Shown one piece after another: positions 1-10,337 of a stretch of DNA of 64,000 nucleotides; the stretch's first letter is position 1, and each line of letters begins with the position of its first letter. Made by a program: the position numbers and the translations under genes. The notes under the pieces are model-generated. The model was not told the origin of the DNA and searched no databases. It was given only the letters and a program-made list of their open reading frames with translations. Source of the DNA: Pseudomonas fluorescens (GTDB lineage Bacteria > Pseudomonadota > Gammaproteobacteria > Pseudomonadales > Pseudomonadaceae); the NCBI RefSeq assembly GCF_001648775.1, contig NZ_LVEJ01000003.1, forward strand, positions 310,001 through 374,000. Direction: 5' to 3'.

Positions 1-1607
<1,607 letters not shown>

Positions 1608-1621
1608 TCTGACCTGAGGTT

Positions 1622-1730
1622 TTCGGTGCCTGTACTGGCCTCTTCGCGAGCAAGCTCGCTCCCACAGGGGATCGCATTCCAATGTGGGAGCGAGCTTGCT
1701 CGCGAAGGCGTCAGTACAGGCACCGGAGAC
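1622..1730. repeat. REPIN (paired inverted REP sequences) with extended arms
   Basis: Two REP palindromes face each other: TTCGCGAGCAAGCTCGCTCC at 1643-1662 and GGAGCGAGCTTGCTCGCGAA at 1687-1706. They are separated by a short unique loop. Unlike the other copies in this window, the inverted symmetry continues outwards (CGGTGCCTGTACTG at 1624-1637 against CAGTACAGGCACCG at 1712-1725). This gives a long cruciform or hairpin between thiC and cytX. REPINs of this class are dispersed by a RAYT transposase, and none is encoded here. Confidence 0.9.
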
Positions 1731-1765
1731 CTCAATGACAAAAATGTCCCTCTGAGATAACACCC

Positions 1766-3058
1766 TTGAGCATTCAACCCAGCACTTATTCCCCCGATCT
1801 CGCCGTGCCCGCCGACAAGCGTGTATTCGGCGGTCGTGATCTGTTTTCCCTGTGGTTCTCCCTTGGCATCGGCCTGATGGTCCTGCAGACCGGCGCATTG
1901 CTCGCGCCGGGTCTGGGCCTGTCTGGATCGCTACTGGCAATTTTCCTTGGCACGCTGGTGGGTGTGCTGTTGCTGGCCGCCGTTGGCGTGATCGGCAGCG
2001 ACACCGGCCTGTCGTCGATGGCCGCGCTGAAGCTCAGCCTCGGCAGCAAAGGCGCGAGCCTGCCGGCGCTGCTCAACCTGCTGCAACTGATCGGTTGGGG
2101 CTCATTCGAAATCATCGTCATGCGCGACGCCGCCAGCCTGCTCGGTACCCGCGCGTTCAGCGAAGGTTCGTTGTGGTCGAATCCGGTGTTGTGGACACTG
2201 TTTTTCGGCGCGTTGGCGACGTTGCTCGCTGTTAGCGGGCCGCTGACTTTCGTCCGGCAGATCCTGCGCAAGTGGGGCATCTGGCTGTTGCTCGCCGCGT
2301 GCATCTGGCTGACCTGGAACCTGTTCGCCAAAGCCGATCTGGCTGATCTCTGGTCCCGCGCCGGTGACGGTTCGATGCCCTTCGCCGTGGGCTTCGACAT
2401 TGCTATCGCAATGCCGCTGTCGTGGCTGCCGCTGATCGCCGATTACTCGCGTTTCGGCAAGCGTGCGAAGAATGTGTTCGGTGGCACTGCGGTCGGTTTC
2501 TTCATCGGTAATTTCTGGCTGATGAGCCTCGGTGTTGCCTACACCCTGGCCTTCGCGCCGAGCGGTGAAGTCAATGCATTGCTTCTGGCTTTGGCCGGCG
2601 CCGGTCTGGGCATTCCGCTGTTGCTGATTCTGCTCGATGAGTCGGAAAACGCCTTCGCCGATATTCACTCGGCGGCGGTTTCCAGCGGGATTCTGTTGCG
2701 CCTGAAAGTCGAGCATCTGGCCTTGGCCATCGGTGTGATCTGCACGCTGATCGCCCTGCTGGCGCCGTTGGCGCAGTACCAGAATTTCCTGCTGCTGATC
2801 GGCTCGGTGTTTGCGCCGCTGTTCGGCGTGGTGCTGGTCGATCACTTCATCCTGCGCAAGCGCAGCGCTCAGGTGGCGTCAGCCGCATTGCGCTGGCCGG
2901 CGTTGCTGGCGTGGCTGGGGGGCGTGAGCACCTACCATTTGCTGGCGAATCTGTATCCGGATGTCGGCGCAACCCTGCCGGCGCTGGTGCTGGCAGGGCT
3001 GTTGCAGCTAGTGCTGGGCCGGGCTTTCAGTTACGGCCGGGAAACAGCTCAGGCTTGA
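1766..3058 (+). CDS. cytX: CytX-type transporter, putative hydroxymethylpyrimidine permease
   Basis: This is a 430-residue integral membrane protein of the nucleobase:cation symporter-1 (purine-cytosine permease) family with about 12 hydrophobic segments. Family features include GRDLFSLWFSLGIGLMVLQ near the N-terminus and the substrate-site-like stretch GWGSFEIIVMRDAA at about residue 110. Its place directly after thiC points to uptake of the thiamine pyrimidine moiety rather than cytosine. This is inference from context and the CytX subfamily. The start is TTG at 1766; no strong ribosome binding site precedes it, but the downstream protein begins as expected for this family. The last 32 bases overlap the convergent lipoprotein gene. 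Confidence 0.85.
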   Translation: MSIQPSTYSPDLAVPADKRVFGGRDLFSLWFSLGIGLMVLQTGALLAPGLGLSGSLLAIFLGTLVGVLLLAAVGVIGSDTGLSSMAALKLSLGSKGASLPALLNLLQLIGWGSFEIIVMRDAASLLGTRAFSEGSLWSNPVLWTLFFGALATLLAVSGPLTFVRQILRKWGIWLLLAACIWLTWNLFAKADLADLWSRAGDGSMPFAVGFDIAIAMPLSWLPLIADYSRFGKRAKNVFGGTAVGFFIGNFWLMSLGVAYTLAFAPSGEVNALLLALAGAGLGIPLLLILLDESENAFADIHSAAVSSGILLRLKVEHLALAIGVICTLIALLAPLAQYQNFLLLIGSVFAPLFGVVLVDHFILRKRSAQVASAALRWPALLAWLGGVSTYHLLANLYPDVGATLPALVLAGLLQLVLGRAFSYGRETAQA

Positions 3059-3773
3059 GAATGCCGTTCAGACGCGGATAAGGAATCTTCAGTTCGACGT
3101 GGCCCAGCGCGTAAGGCGCAATGGTGGTCACGTCGTACTTGAGGATCACGCCGCCATAGGTCAGCGCCACGTTCGGGGTTTTCACGAACGGCCAGTTCGC
3201 CACGAACTCCGCTTCCTGGTCGAGTTTGGTGCTGATCAACCAACTGTTGTGCGCGACTTGCGCCGCTTTCCAGAACGCCTCTTCCTGACCCGGCACGAGC
3301 ATGTCGGACAGGTTCAGCACCTTGTGCTGCTGGCGCGAATAGTTGATGAAGCCGCGACCCGGTGTGCCATGCGCACCGCCGGTATCGAGGTAGCTCGACA
3401 CCTCGATGATCACCAAGCCGTCATGCTGCTCGCGTACTTTCGCTTGCAGATAGCTGCTGTTGCGCGGGCCGGCAGTGGCCAGGAATTGATCGCGATAGGC
3501 CGCCAGAGTCGGCGCCACCGGGGCGTTCTTTTCGGTGCGGGTCATTTGCAGCAGGCGTTTTTCGATGATGCCATCCAGCGCAGGCTCGGCCGGGAAGCGC
3601 AGGGTGTCGATGTTCACCAGTGGGCAATCAGGATTGGAACAGCCCGGTTTCAGTTGTTCCGACGCATCGCGGGTGGTTTCCAGCGGCGTGCGGTAGTTGG
3701 GTTGGAACAGGCTTGCGCACGCGCCCAAAGTCAGGGCAATGGCGGCCACGGAGGCAATTTTGAAAAGCGACAT
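3027..3773 (-). CDS. DUF3298-family lipoprotein
   Basis: This is a 248-residue predicted lipoprotein. The start at 3773 was chosen because AAAGGA lies six bases upstream and the protein then begins MSLFKIASVAAIALTLGACA, a lipoprotein signal peptide with lipobox LGAC. An upstream in-frame ATG at 3803 would spoil the signal. The C-terminal part (YLDTGGAHGTPG, then a segment on LNLSDMLVPG) matches the DUF3298 / RsiV C-terminal domain seen in periplasmic proteins. The family's function is unknown; an envelope role is inferred. It is transcribed towards cytX and overlaps that gene's end by 32 bases. Confidence 0.85.
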   Translation of the reverse strand: MSLFKIASVAAIALTLGACASLFQPNYRTPLETTRDASEQLKPGCSNPDCPLVNIDTLRFPAEPALDGIIEKRLLQMTRTEKNAPVAPTLAAYRDQFLATAGPRNSSYLQAKVREQHDGLVIIEVSSYLDTGGAHGTPGRGFINYSRQQHKVLNLSDMLVPGQEEAFWKAAQVAHNSWLISTKLDQEAEFVANWPFVKTPNVALTYGGVILKYDVTTIAPYALGHVELKIPYPRLNGILKPELFPGRN

Positions 3774-3997
3774 GGGCGTCCTTTCGAAAGCAAGGGAAGG
3801 CAAAAAGTTACCGCTTCGACTCTCAACGAAGCAGTCAGTTCGCCACTAAGCTAATTAGAGTGCGTTTCGCCTTCACCGTCCATCCCGCTGACGGTAAAGG
3901 GGCTGCATCAAACGGTGCGGGCGCGTTAGGATGGCGCGAAGTCGAGGTTGCCAGTCACAGGAACCTCGTAATGGATTTGCAGTAGACGAGGATGCTC

Positions 3998-4615
3998 ATG
4001 ACCGATTTTGCCAACGCCATTCCGACCGCCGTCGATATCGTGCGGCGCGAAAAATGCTACGAGGGCTTTTACAAGCTTGATCGTTTGCACCTGCGCCATG
4101 AATTGTTTGCCGGTGGCATGAGTCGCGAGATCAACCGTGAAGTGTTCGTGCGCCATGATGCCGTGTGCGTGTTGCCCTACGATCCGCAGCGTGACGAAGT
4201 GGTGCTGATCGAGCAGTTTCGCGTTGGCGCCATGGGCAAGACCGACAACCCGTGGCTGGTCGAACTGGTCGCTGGTCTGATCGACAAGGATGAACAACCG
4301 GAAGAAGTTGCTCACCGCGAGGCGCAGGAGGAAGCTGGGCTGGACATCAAGGCCCTGTGGCCGATGAGCAAATATTTCCCGTCGCCGGGCGGCAGCAACG
4401 AGTTCGTGCATTTGTATCTGGGGCGTTGCAGCACGGATGGCGTTGGCGGCCTGCATGGCCTGGAAGAAGAGGCAGAAGATATCCGCGTCACGGTCTGGGC
4501 CTTTGAAGATGCCTTGCAGGCCGTCCGCGACGGACGCATTGCCAACGCGGCGAGCATCATCGCTTTGCAGTGGCTGGCGCTGAACCGCGCCGAAGTGAGG
4601 GGGTTATGGTCGTAA
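3998..4615 (+). CDS. nudF: ADP-ribose pyrophosphatase (Nudix hydrolase NudF)
   Basis: This 205-residue Nudix enzyme hydrolyses ADP-ribose to AMP and ribose-5-phosphate in the cytoplasm. The complete Nudix box (G-x5-E-x7-R-E-x2-E-E-x-G) reads GLIDKDEQPEEVAHREAQEE. The preceding VVLIEQFRVGAM and following FPSPGGSNEFVHLYLG match the ADP-ribose-specific group. ATG 3998 is preferred over ATG 3992 because the GAGG ribosome binding site ends at 3991 and would sit directly against the earlier codon. It heads the nudF-yqiB-cpdA-yqiA-parE series known from E. coli and overlaps the next gene by 10 bases. A 7-bp-stem hairpin (CGAGGTT/AACCTCG, 3943-3968) lies in its upstream region. Confidence 0.96.
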   Translation: MTDFANAIPTAVDIVRREKCYEGFYKLDRLHLRHELFAGGMSREINREVFVRHDAVCVLPYDPQRDEVVLIEQFRVGAMGKTDNPWLVELVAGLIDKDEQPEEVAHREAQEEAGLDIKALWPMSKYFPSPGGSNEFVHLYLGRCSTDGVGGLHGLEEEAEDIRVTVWAFEDALQAVRDGRIANAASIIALQWLALNRAEVRGLWS

Positions 4616-5058
4616 ACAAGTTGCGCGATCGTTATCGAGTCGACCTCGCGGGGCTGCAAGCTGCCTGCGAGGCCAACTACGCGCGCCTGATGCGACTGGT
4701 CCCGGACATGCGCAACGAACCCGAGGCGCGGCGCATTGCCGTGACCCAGGGCGAACAGATGCTTGGCGTGCTGGCCCTTGAAGTGCTGCAAACCTGTCCG
4801 TACACCACGACACTGCAAGTGCGTCAGGAACACAGTTTGCCGTGGCTGCCGGTGCCACAACTGGAAGTGCAGGTCTATCACGACGCGCGCATGGCCGAAG
4901 TGGTCAGCGCCGAACATGCACGACGCTTTCGCGGCATCTATCCTTACCCGAACGCTGCCATGCATCAGCCGGATGAAAAGGCTCAGCTCAATCTGTTCCT
5001 GGGGGAATGGCTGAGTCATTGCCTGGCGCTGGGGCACGAGTACGAAGTCGTACGCTAG
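4606..5058 (+). CDS. yqiB: DUF1249 / YqiB-family protein
   Basis: This is a 150-residue soluble protein of the DUF1249 family (E. coli YqiB), whose biochemical function is unknown. The start at 4606 follows GAGGGGG and overlaps the end of nudF, which suggests translational coupling. Recognisable blocks are YRVDLAGLQAACEANYARL at the N-terminus and YPYPNAAMHQPDEKAQLN followed by FLGEWLSHCL at the C-terminus. An in-frame ATG at 4570, inside nudF, would add twelve residues that do not fit the family. It sits between nudF and cpdA exactly as in E. coli. Confidence 0.9.
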   Translation: MVVNKLRDRYRVDLAGLQAACEANYARLMRLVPDMRNEPEARRIAVTQGEQMLGVLALEVLQTCPYTTTLQVRQEHSLPWLPVPQLEVQVYHDARMAEVVSAEHARRFRGIYPYPNAAMHQPDEKAQLNLFLGEWLSHCLALGHEYEVVR

Positions 5059-5157
5059 TTGTGAACTGCGTCCGGTTCGCCGGTTTCCTCTTTTACTGAT
5101 CCCCCAGCATAATTGCGGCACTTGATCGATTCCGTGCTTTTGCCTTGGGAGAACGCC

Positions 5158-5973
5158 TTGCCGAGCGTATCCACGTTGACCACCGCCGATGCGGCGCTGC
5201 TGGTGCAGTTGTCCGATAGCCATCTGTTCGCCGAGGCGGACGGCACGCTGCTGGGCATGAATACGCGCGAGAGCCTGCAAAAGGTCATCGAACGAGTGTT
5301 GGCGCAGCAGCCGCAGATCGATCTGATTCTGGCCACGGGCGATATCTCGCAAGACGGCACGCTGGAGTCGTACCAGCAGTTTCGCCAGATGAGCGCGCAG
5401 ATCGATGCGCCGGCGCGCTGGATTCCCGGCAATCACGACGAACCACAGATCATGGCTCAGGCCGCAGTGCAAAGCGCATTGCTGGAGTCGGTAGTCGATA
5501 TCGGTAACTGGCGCGTGACGCTGCTGGATTCCGCGGTACCGGGTTCGGTGCCGGGGTATTTGCAGGATGATCAACTGCAGTTGCTGGCGCGCTCACTGAG
5601 CGAAGCGCCGGAGCGCCATCATCTGGTGTGTTTCCACCATCATCCGGTGTCGATCGGTTGCGCGTGGATGGAGCCGATCGGTTTGCGCAATCCTGATGCG
5701 TTTTTCGAAGTGCTGGATCGTTTTCCACAGGCCCGCGCGGTGCTGTGGGGGCATGTGCATCAAGAGATTGATCGCGAGCGTAATGGCGTGCGCTTGATGG
5801 CTTCGCCTTCGACGTGCATTCAGTTCGAGCCGGGGAGTGAAGACTTCAAGGTGGGGGAGCAGGCGCCGGGGTATCGCTGGTTGCGGTTGTTGCCGGATGG
5901 GCGGTTGGAAACCGGCGTGGAGCGGGTCACCAATTTTGCATTCACCGTCGATTACGGCTCTGACGGTTACTGA
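5158..5973 (+). CDS. cpdA: 3',5'-cyclic-AMP phosphodiesterase CpdA
   Basis: This 271-residue class III (calcineurin-like) metallophosphoesterase hydrolyses cAMP. All metal-binding blocks are present in order: LSDSH near residue 20, GDISQDG, GNHDE, FHHHPVSIG and WGHVHQE. The TTG start at 5158 has GGAGA five bases upstream and gives the usual length (E. coli CpdA is about 275 residues). The longer frame from TTG 5113 has no ribosome binding site. In Pseudomonas this enzyme lowers cAMP and thus Vfr activity. Downstream is a mosaic repeat separating it from yqiA. Confidence 0.95.
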   Translation: MPSVSTLTTADAALLVQLSDSHLFAEADGTLLGMNTRESLQKVIERVLAQQPQIDLILATGDISQDGTLESYQQFRQMSAQIDAPARWIPGNHDEPQIMAQAAVQSALLESVVDIGNWRVTLLDSAVPGSVPGYLQDDQLQLLARSLSEAPERHHLVCFHHHPVSIGCAWMEPIGLRNPDAFFEVLDRFPQARAVLWGHVHQEIDRERNGVRLMASPSTCIQFEPGSEDFKVGEQAPGYRWLRLLPDGRLETGVERVTNFAFTVDYGSDGY

Positions 5974-5985
5974 TTGCCAATCAAA

Positions 5986-6163
5986 CCCCCTCACCCCAGC
6001 CCTCTCCCGGAGGGAGAGGGGGCCGACCGAGGTGTCTGGCGTCATACGCCGACCTGAAATACCGAGTCGATTATGGATTCGCCCAATCACTTTCAGGTCG
6101 GTGTATCTCTTTAATATCCCCCAATCAGTTCCCTCTCCCTTTGGGAGAGGGCTAGGGTGAGGG
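5986..6163. repeat. CCCTCACCCC-ended dispersed repeat, copy 1
   Basis: The element begins CCCCCTCACCCCAGCCCTCT and ends with the near-reverse complement GAGGGCTAGGGTGAGGG. Each end also holds a small hairpin (CTCTCCCGGAGGGAGAG and CCCTCTCCCTTTGGGAGAGGG). The middle carries GCCGACCGAGGTGTCTGGCG, GATTATGGATTC and a GGTCGGTGTA segment, and the same segments recur in copy 2 at 13560. It has the size and terminal inverted repeats of a non-autonomous MITE-like element. No protein is encoded. Confidence 0.85.
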
Positions 6164-6261
6164 CAGCTCGTGCTGTCACACCAATTTATCGAGCCCACCC
6201 CCAATCCCGGCCCTTCTCCCTGTAAACTCCGCTATCTTTCGCCGACACCCAGGGAGCTCAA

Positions 6262-6870
6262 ATGTCCGGTTCGATCCTCTATATCCACGGTTTCAACAGC
6301 GCACCGGCCTCGAAAAAGGCCTGTCAGCTGGTCGCGGTGATGGAGCGGCTGGGTTTGAGCGACAAACTGCGTGTTCCGGCCCTGCATCACCATCCGCGCG
6401 AAGCCATCGGTCAGTTGGAGCAGGCAATCGCCGAGCTGGACAGCCCGCTGCTGGTGGGAAGCTCCCTCGGCGGCTACTATGCGACTCACCTGGCCGAGCG
6501 CCATGGCCTGAAAGCCCTGCTGGTCAACCCGGCGGTCAGCCCGCACCGGATGTTCGACGGCTATCTGGGCCCGCAGAAAAACCTGTATACCGATGAAGCC
6601 TGGGAGTTGACCCACGACCACGTCACGGCGCTGGCCGAACTGGAAGTGCCGGCGCCTCAGGATGCGCAGCGTTATCAGGTCTGGTTGCAGACCGGCGATG
6701 AAACACTGGATTATCGCCTCGCCCAGCAGTATTACCGCGCCTGTGCCTTGCGCATTCAGGCCGGCGGCGACCACAGTTTCCAGGGCTTTGCCGGGCAATT
6801 GCCGGCGTTGCTGAGCTTTGCCGGCATTGGCGCCGATGTGTATCAGGCAATCGATTTCACCGCACTGTGA
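6262..6870 (+). CDS. yqiA: YqiA-family alpha/beta-hydrolase (esterase)
   Basis: This 202-residue serine hydrolase belongs to the YqiA/YcfP group. It begins MSGSILYIHGFNSAPASKK. The nucleophile elbow is GSSLGG (Ser at about residue 70), and the general-base region is GGDHSFQGF near residue 170. GGGAG lies seven bases before the ATG. E. coli YqiA shows esterase activity, but its natural substrate is unknown. It stands between cpdA and parE as in enterobacteria; the repeat in front of it may mean it is transcribed separately from cpdA. Confidence 0.93.
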   Translation: MSGSILYIHGFNSAPASKKACQLVAVMERLGLSDKLRVPALHHHPREAIGQLEQAIAELDSPLLVGSSLGGYYATHLAERHGLKALLVNPAVSPHRMFDGYLGPQKNLYTDEAWELTHDHVTALAELEVPAPQDAQRYQVWLQTGDETLDYRLAQQYYRACALRIQAGGDHSFQGFAGQLPALLSFAGIGADVYQAIDFTAL

Positions 6871-6912
6871 AGTCTTGCCCCCTATTTCATGAATGACTGA
6901 CGACGAGACCCT

Positions 6913-8820
6913 ATGGCCACTCCCAGCGCTAGCTCTTATAACGCCGACGCCATCGAAGTCCTCTCGGGCCTCGACCCGGTGCGCAAACGCCCCGGCATGT
7001 ACACCGACACCAGTCGGCCGAACCACCTCGCCCAGGAAGTCATCGACAACAGCGTCGACGAAGCCCTGGCCGGCCACGCCAAATCGGTGCAGGTCATCCT
7101 GCACGCCGACCACTCGCTGGAAGTCAGCGACGACGGCCGTGGCATGCCGGTCGACATCCACCCGGAAGAGGGCGTGTCGGGCGTCGAGCTGATCCTCACC
7201 AAACTCCATGCGGGCGGCAAGTTTTCCAACAAGAACTACCAGTTCTCCGGCGGTTTGCACGGTGTGGGTATTTCCGTGGTCAACGCCTTGTCGACCGAAG
7301 TGCGCGTACGCGTCAAGCGTGACGGCAACGAATACCAGATGACTTTCGCCGATGGCTACAAAGCCACCGAGCTGGAAGTCGTCGGCACCGTCGGCAAGCG
7401 CAATACCGGCACCAGCGTGTATTTCGCGCCGGACCCGAAATACTTCGATTCACCGAAATTCTCCATCAGCCGCCTCAAGCACGTGCTCAAGGCCAAGGCT
7501 GTGTTGTGCCCGGGCCTGCTGGTCAGCTTCGAAGACAAAGGCACTGGCGAGAAAGTCGAATGGCATTACGAAGACGGCCTGCGCTCCTATCTGGTCGACG
7601 CCGTCAGCGAATTCGAGCGTCTGCCGAACGAGCCGTTCTGCGGCGCTTTCGCCGGGAATAAAGAAGCGGTCGATTGGGCGCTGCTGTGGTTGCCGGAAGG
7701 TGGCGACGCGGTGCAGGAAAGTTACGTCAACCTGATCCCGACGGCGCAGGGCGGTACCCACGTCAACGGTTTGCGTCAGGGCCTGCTCGATGCCATGCGC
7801 GAGTTTTGCGAATTTCGCAGCCTGCTGCCGCGCGGCGTGAAGCTGGCGCCGGAAGACGTCTGGGAGCGCATCGCGTTCGTCCTGTCGATGAAAATGCAGG
7901 AGCCGCAATTCTCCGGCCAGACCAAAGAACGTCTGTCGTCCCGTGAAGCGGCGGCGTTCGTCTCCGGTGTGGTCAAGGACGCCTTCAGCCTGTGGCTCAA
8001 CGCCAACCCTGAAACCGGTCTGGCGCTGGCCGAACTGGCGATCAACAACGCTGGTCGTCGCCTCAAGGCGAGCAAGAAAGTCGAGCGTAAACGCGTCACT
8101 CAGGGCCCTGCGTTGCCGGGCAAACTGGCTGACTGCGCCGGGCAGGATCCAATGCGCTCCGAACTGTTCCTGGTCGAAGGTGATTCCGCCGGTGGTTCCG
8201 CCAAGCAAGCACGGGACAAGGAATTTCAGGCGATCCTGCCGTTGCGCGGCAAGATCCTCAACACTTGGGAAGTCGACGGCAGCGAAGTGCTCGCCAGTCA
8301 GGAAGTGCACAACATCGCCGTCGCTATTGGTGTCGATCCGGGCGCGGCGGACATGAGCCAGCTGCGCTACGGCAAGATCTGCATCCTCGCCGACGCTGAC
8401 TCCGACGGTCTGCACATTGCCACGCTGCTGTGCGCGCTTTTCGTCCAGCATTTCCGCCCGCTGGTGGATGCCGGTCACGTCTACGTCGCCATGCCGCCGT
8501 TGTACCGCATCGACCTGGGCAAAGAGATCTACTACGCCCTCGACGAAGCCGAGCGCGACGGCATTCTCGACCGTCTGGTTGCCGAGAAGAAACGCGGCAA
8601 ACCGCAGGTAACCCGATTCAAAGGTCTGGGTGAAATGAACCCGCCGCAGCTGCGCGAAACCACCATGGACCCGAACACTCGGCGTCTGGTGCAACTGACG
8701 CTGGGCGAAGACTTCGCCGAAACCTCGGAAATGATGGACATGCTGCTGGCGAAGAAACGCGCCGGTGACCGCAAGACCTGGCTGGAATCCAAAGGCAACC
8801 TCGCCGAGGTGCTGACCTGA
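6913..8820 (+). CDS. parE: DNA topoisomerase IV subunit B (ParE)
   Basis: This is the 635-residue ATPase subunit of topoisomerase IV, which decatenates daughter chromosomes. The GHKL ATPase motifs are EVIDNSVDEALAG (about residue 40), DDGRGMP and GGLHGVG. The Toprim domain is shown by LVEGDSAGGSAKQARD (about residue 420) and ILADADSDGLHIATLL. The C-terminal block GLGEMNPPQLRETTMDP is typical. The length matches Pseudomonas ParE. Its stop codon overlaps the start of the next gene (TGATG), so expression is probably coupled. Partner subunit ParC is encoded two genes downstream. Confidence 0.98.
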   Translation: MATPSASSYNADAIEVLSGLDPVRKRPGMYTDTSRPNHLAQEVIDNSVDEALAGHAKSVQVILHADHSLEVSDDGRGMPVDIHPEEGVSGVELILTKLHAGGKFSNKNYQFSGGLHGVGISVVNALSTEVRVRVKRDGNEYQMTFADGYKATELEVVGTVGKRNTGTSVYFAPDPKYFDSPKFSISRLKHVLKAKAVLCPGLLVSFEDKGTGEKVEWHYEDGLRSYLVDAVSEFERLPNEPFCGAFAGNKEAVDWALLWLPEGGDAVQESYVNLIPTAQGGTHVNGLRQGLLDAMREFCEFRSLLPRGVKLAPEDVWERIAFVLSMKMQEPQFSGQTKERLSSREAAAFVSGVVKDAFSLWLNANPETGLALAELAINNAGRRLKASKKVERKRVTQGPALPGKLADCAGQDPMRSELFLVEGDSAGGSAKQARDKEFQAILPLRGKILNTWEVDGSEVLASQEVHNIAVAIGVDPGAADMSQLRYGKICILADADSDGLHIATLLCALFVQHFRPLVDAGHVYVAMPPLYRIDLGKEIYYALDEAERDGILDRLVAEKKRGKPQVTRFKGLGEMNPPQLRETTMDPNTRRLVQLTLGEDFAETSEMMDMLLAKKRAGDRKTWLESKGNLAEVLT

Positions 8821-9809
8821 TGCGGTTTGGCTGGGCCTTGGCGGGTGCCTTGCTGCTGAGTGCGATGAGTGTTTCGGCCGAGCCGTTACAGCAATTGCGC
8901 CTGCTCGCCGAGCACCCGGTCGACGGCATGCGCGGCGGCAACCTGTCGGGGCTGGCACTGTGCGGCAATGATTTGTGGACGGTGTCTGATCGCGATGACG
9001 AGCAGATCTACCGTCTCAACACCCGCGATCAGGTCTGGCAGGCCGAAACCGTGCACATCGACGTGCCGCCGGTGCCGGACAGCGGTTTGCCGTGGGGTTT
9101 GAGTTCACGCACCTGGGCGGCGTCGTTCATCCGTGGCGGTGACCTGGATTTCGAAGGCATCACCTGCGACAGCGCCGGCAACCGCTACATCGTCAGCGAG
9201 GCCCATGCGGCCGTGCTGCAAGTACCGCCACAAGGCCCGGCATCGTGGCTGAAAATCTCGCCGATGCTGGTGAAAGAAGCCCGCGCCAGTGGCATGTTGC
9301 TGCACTTCAATGCGCTGTTCGAAGGTCTGGCGATCAATCCGGCGGGCGATCAGTTGTGGCTGGCCGCCGAGCGTGAGCGCCGTGGTCTGCTGAAGATCAA
9401 ACGCCAGCAAACGGTGTGGGATTGCGAGGGTGCCTGTGTGCTGCTCAGCGAAGCCGGGGTCGAGATGCAGCCGCCACAGTTTCCCAAGGCCCGCGCCGTG
9501 ACTCGCGACTTTGCCGATCTGTCGCTGTTCAACGGCAAGCTGTTTACCCTTGAACGCAACGCGTTTCAGATTTGCCGCCGCGATGCGGTGACTGCCAAAG
9601 TCGAACAATGCTGGTCGTACGCCGAAGATGCTTTGCAGCCACAGCGCCTTTATGCACAGGCTTATGGCCTGGCGGAAGCGCTGGTGGTGGACGCGCAAGG
9701 TGCGTGGATTGGCCTGGACAACAACGACGGTGTGCGTGCCGACGGCGAGAAACGCCCGATCGTCTGGCGTTTTGCCGCGCCTGACGGTGGCTGGAGCGCC
9801 AAACCTTGA
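8820..9809 (+). CDS. Secreted esterase-like/phytase-like beta-propeller protein
   Basis: This is a 329-residue protein with a cleavable signal peptide (MRFGWALAGALLLSAMSVSAEP). The mature part resembles the 'esterase-like activity of phytase' domain, a beta-propeller, with segments such as GGNLSGLALCGNDLWTVSDR, DLDFEGITCD and FEGLAINPAGDQLWLAAE. No enzymatic activity can be proved from sequence, and phytase activity is unlikely to be the real role. The start overlaps the parE stop. The stop overlaps the TTG of the next gene, so it is tightly embedded in the parE-parC unit. Confidence 0.8.
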   Translation: MRFGWALAGALLLSAMSVSAEPLQQLRLLAEHPVDGMRGGNLSGLALCGNDLWTVSDRDDEQIYRLNTRDQVWQAETVHIDVPPVPDSGLPWGLSSRTWAASFIRGGDLDFEGITCDSAGNRYIVSEAHAAVLQVPPQGPASWLKISPMLVKEARASGMLLHFNALFEGLAINPAGDQLWLAAERERRGLLKIKRQQTVWDCEGACVLLSEAGVEMQPPQFPKARAVTRDFADLSLFNGKLFTLERNAFQICRRDAVTAKVEQCWSYAEDALQPQRLYAQAYGLAEALVVDAQGAWIGLDNNDGVRADGEKRPIVWRFAAPDGGWSAKP

Positions 9810-10330
9810 GCCAGCAACCACCGGGCAAGCGCGCCGGTCGGGTGCTGATGATTCTGGCGTGGTGCGCGGCGCTGTTTCTGGCCACGCGGTTTTTCGGCCA
9901 GTGGGAGCAGCGCCAGCAGAATCCGAACGTCGTAGTCAGTTCGGAGCAGGGCGAAGGTTTTATTGAAGTGAAACTGGCTGGCAACGCCCAAGGGCATTTT
10001 GTCGCCAGCGGTCAGATCAACGGTGAGCCGGTCGAGTTCATGCTCGACACCGGCGCGACCGATGTGGCGATCCCGGCGGATCTGGCCAAGCGCTTGAAGC
10101 TGGAAGAAGGTTTCGGTGTGACCCTGAGCACGGCCAACGGCCTGAGCCAGGGCTATCGGACCAAAATCGACCGCCTGCAACTGGGCGACATCGTGCTGCG
10201 GGACGTCCGCGCACTGGTCGCGCCGGGGCTGCATGGCGATCAGGTGCTGCTCGGCATGAGCGCCCTGAACAAACTTGAATTTACTCAGCGCGGTGGCACC
10301 ATGCTGCTGCGCCAGACAACAAACCGATGA
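9806..10330 (+). CDS. Retropepsin-like clan AA aspartic protease (TIGR02281 type)
   Basis: This 174-residue protein has one N-terminal membrane segment ([18 protein letters not shown], about residues 13-30) and a periplasmic-facing single-domain aspartic protease. The catalytic motif is [13 protein letters not shown], followed by flap-like and [12 protein letters not shown] segments typical of TIGR02281 proteins. Such proteins are expected to work as dimers, like retropepsins. The substrate is unknown. The start is TTG at 9806, overlapping the upstream stop by four bases. It lies directly before parC. Confidence 0.85.
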   Translation: MSQQPPGKRAGRVLMILAWCAALFLATRFFGQWEQRQQNPNVVVSSEQGEGFIEVKLAGNAQGHFVASGQINGEPVEFMLDTGATDVAIPADLAKRLKLEEGFGVTLSTANGLSQGYRTKIDRLQLGDIVLRDVRALVAPGLHGDQVLLGMSALNKLEFTQRGGTMLLRQTTNR

Positions 10331-10337
10331 GGCCTGC

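Noticed and set aside
1738..1850. Complete TPP riboswitch before cytX
   Set aside because: Only the CTGAGA...ACCCTTGA half is present; the second conserved half and the closing stem are absent. Kept only as a possible remnant in the findings.
5986..6163. CRISPR array or tandem repeat near 6.0 kb
   Set aside because: The repeated segments are inverted ends of a single dispersed element, with no regular spacers.
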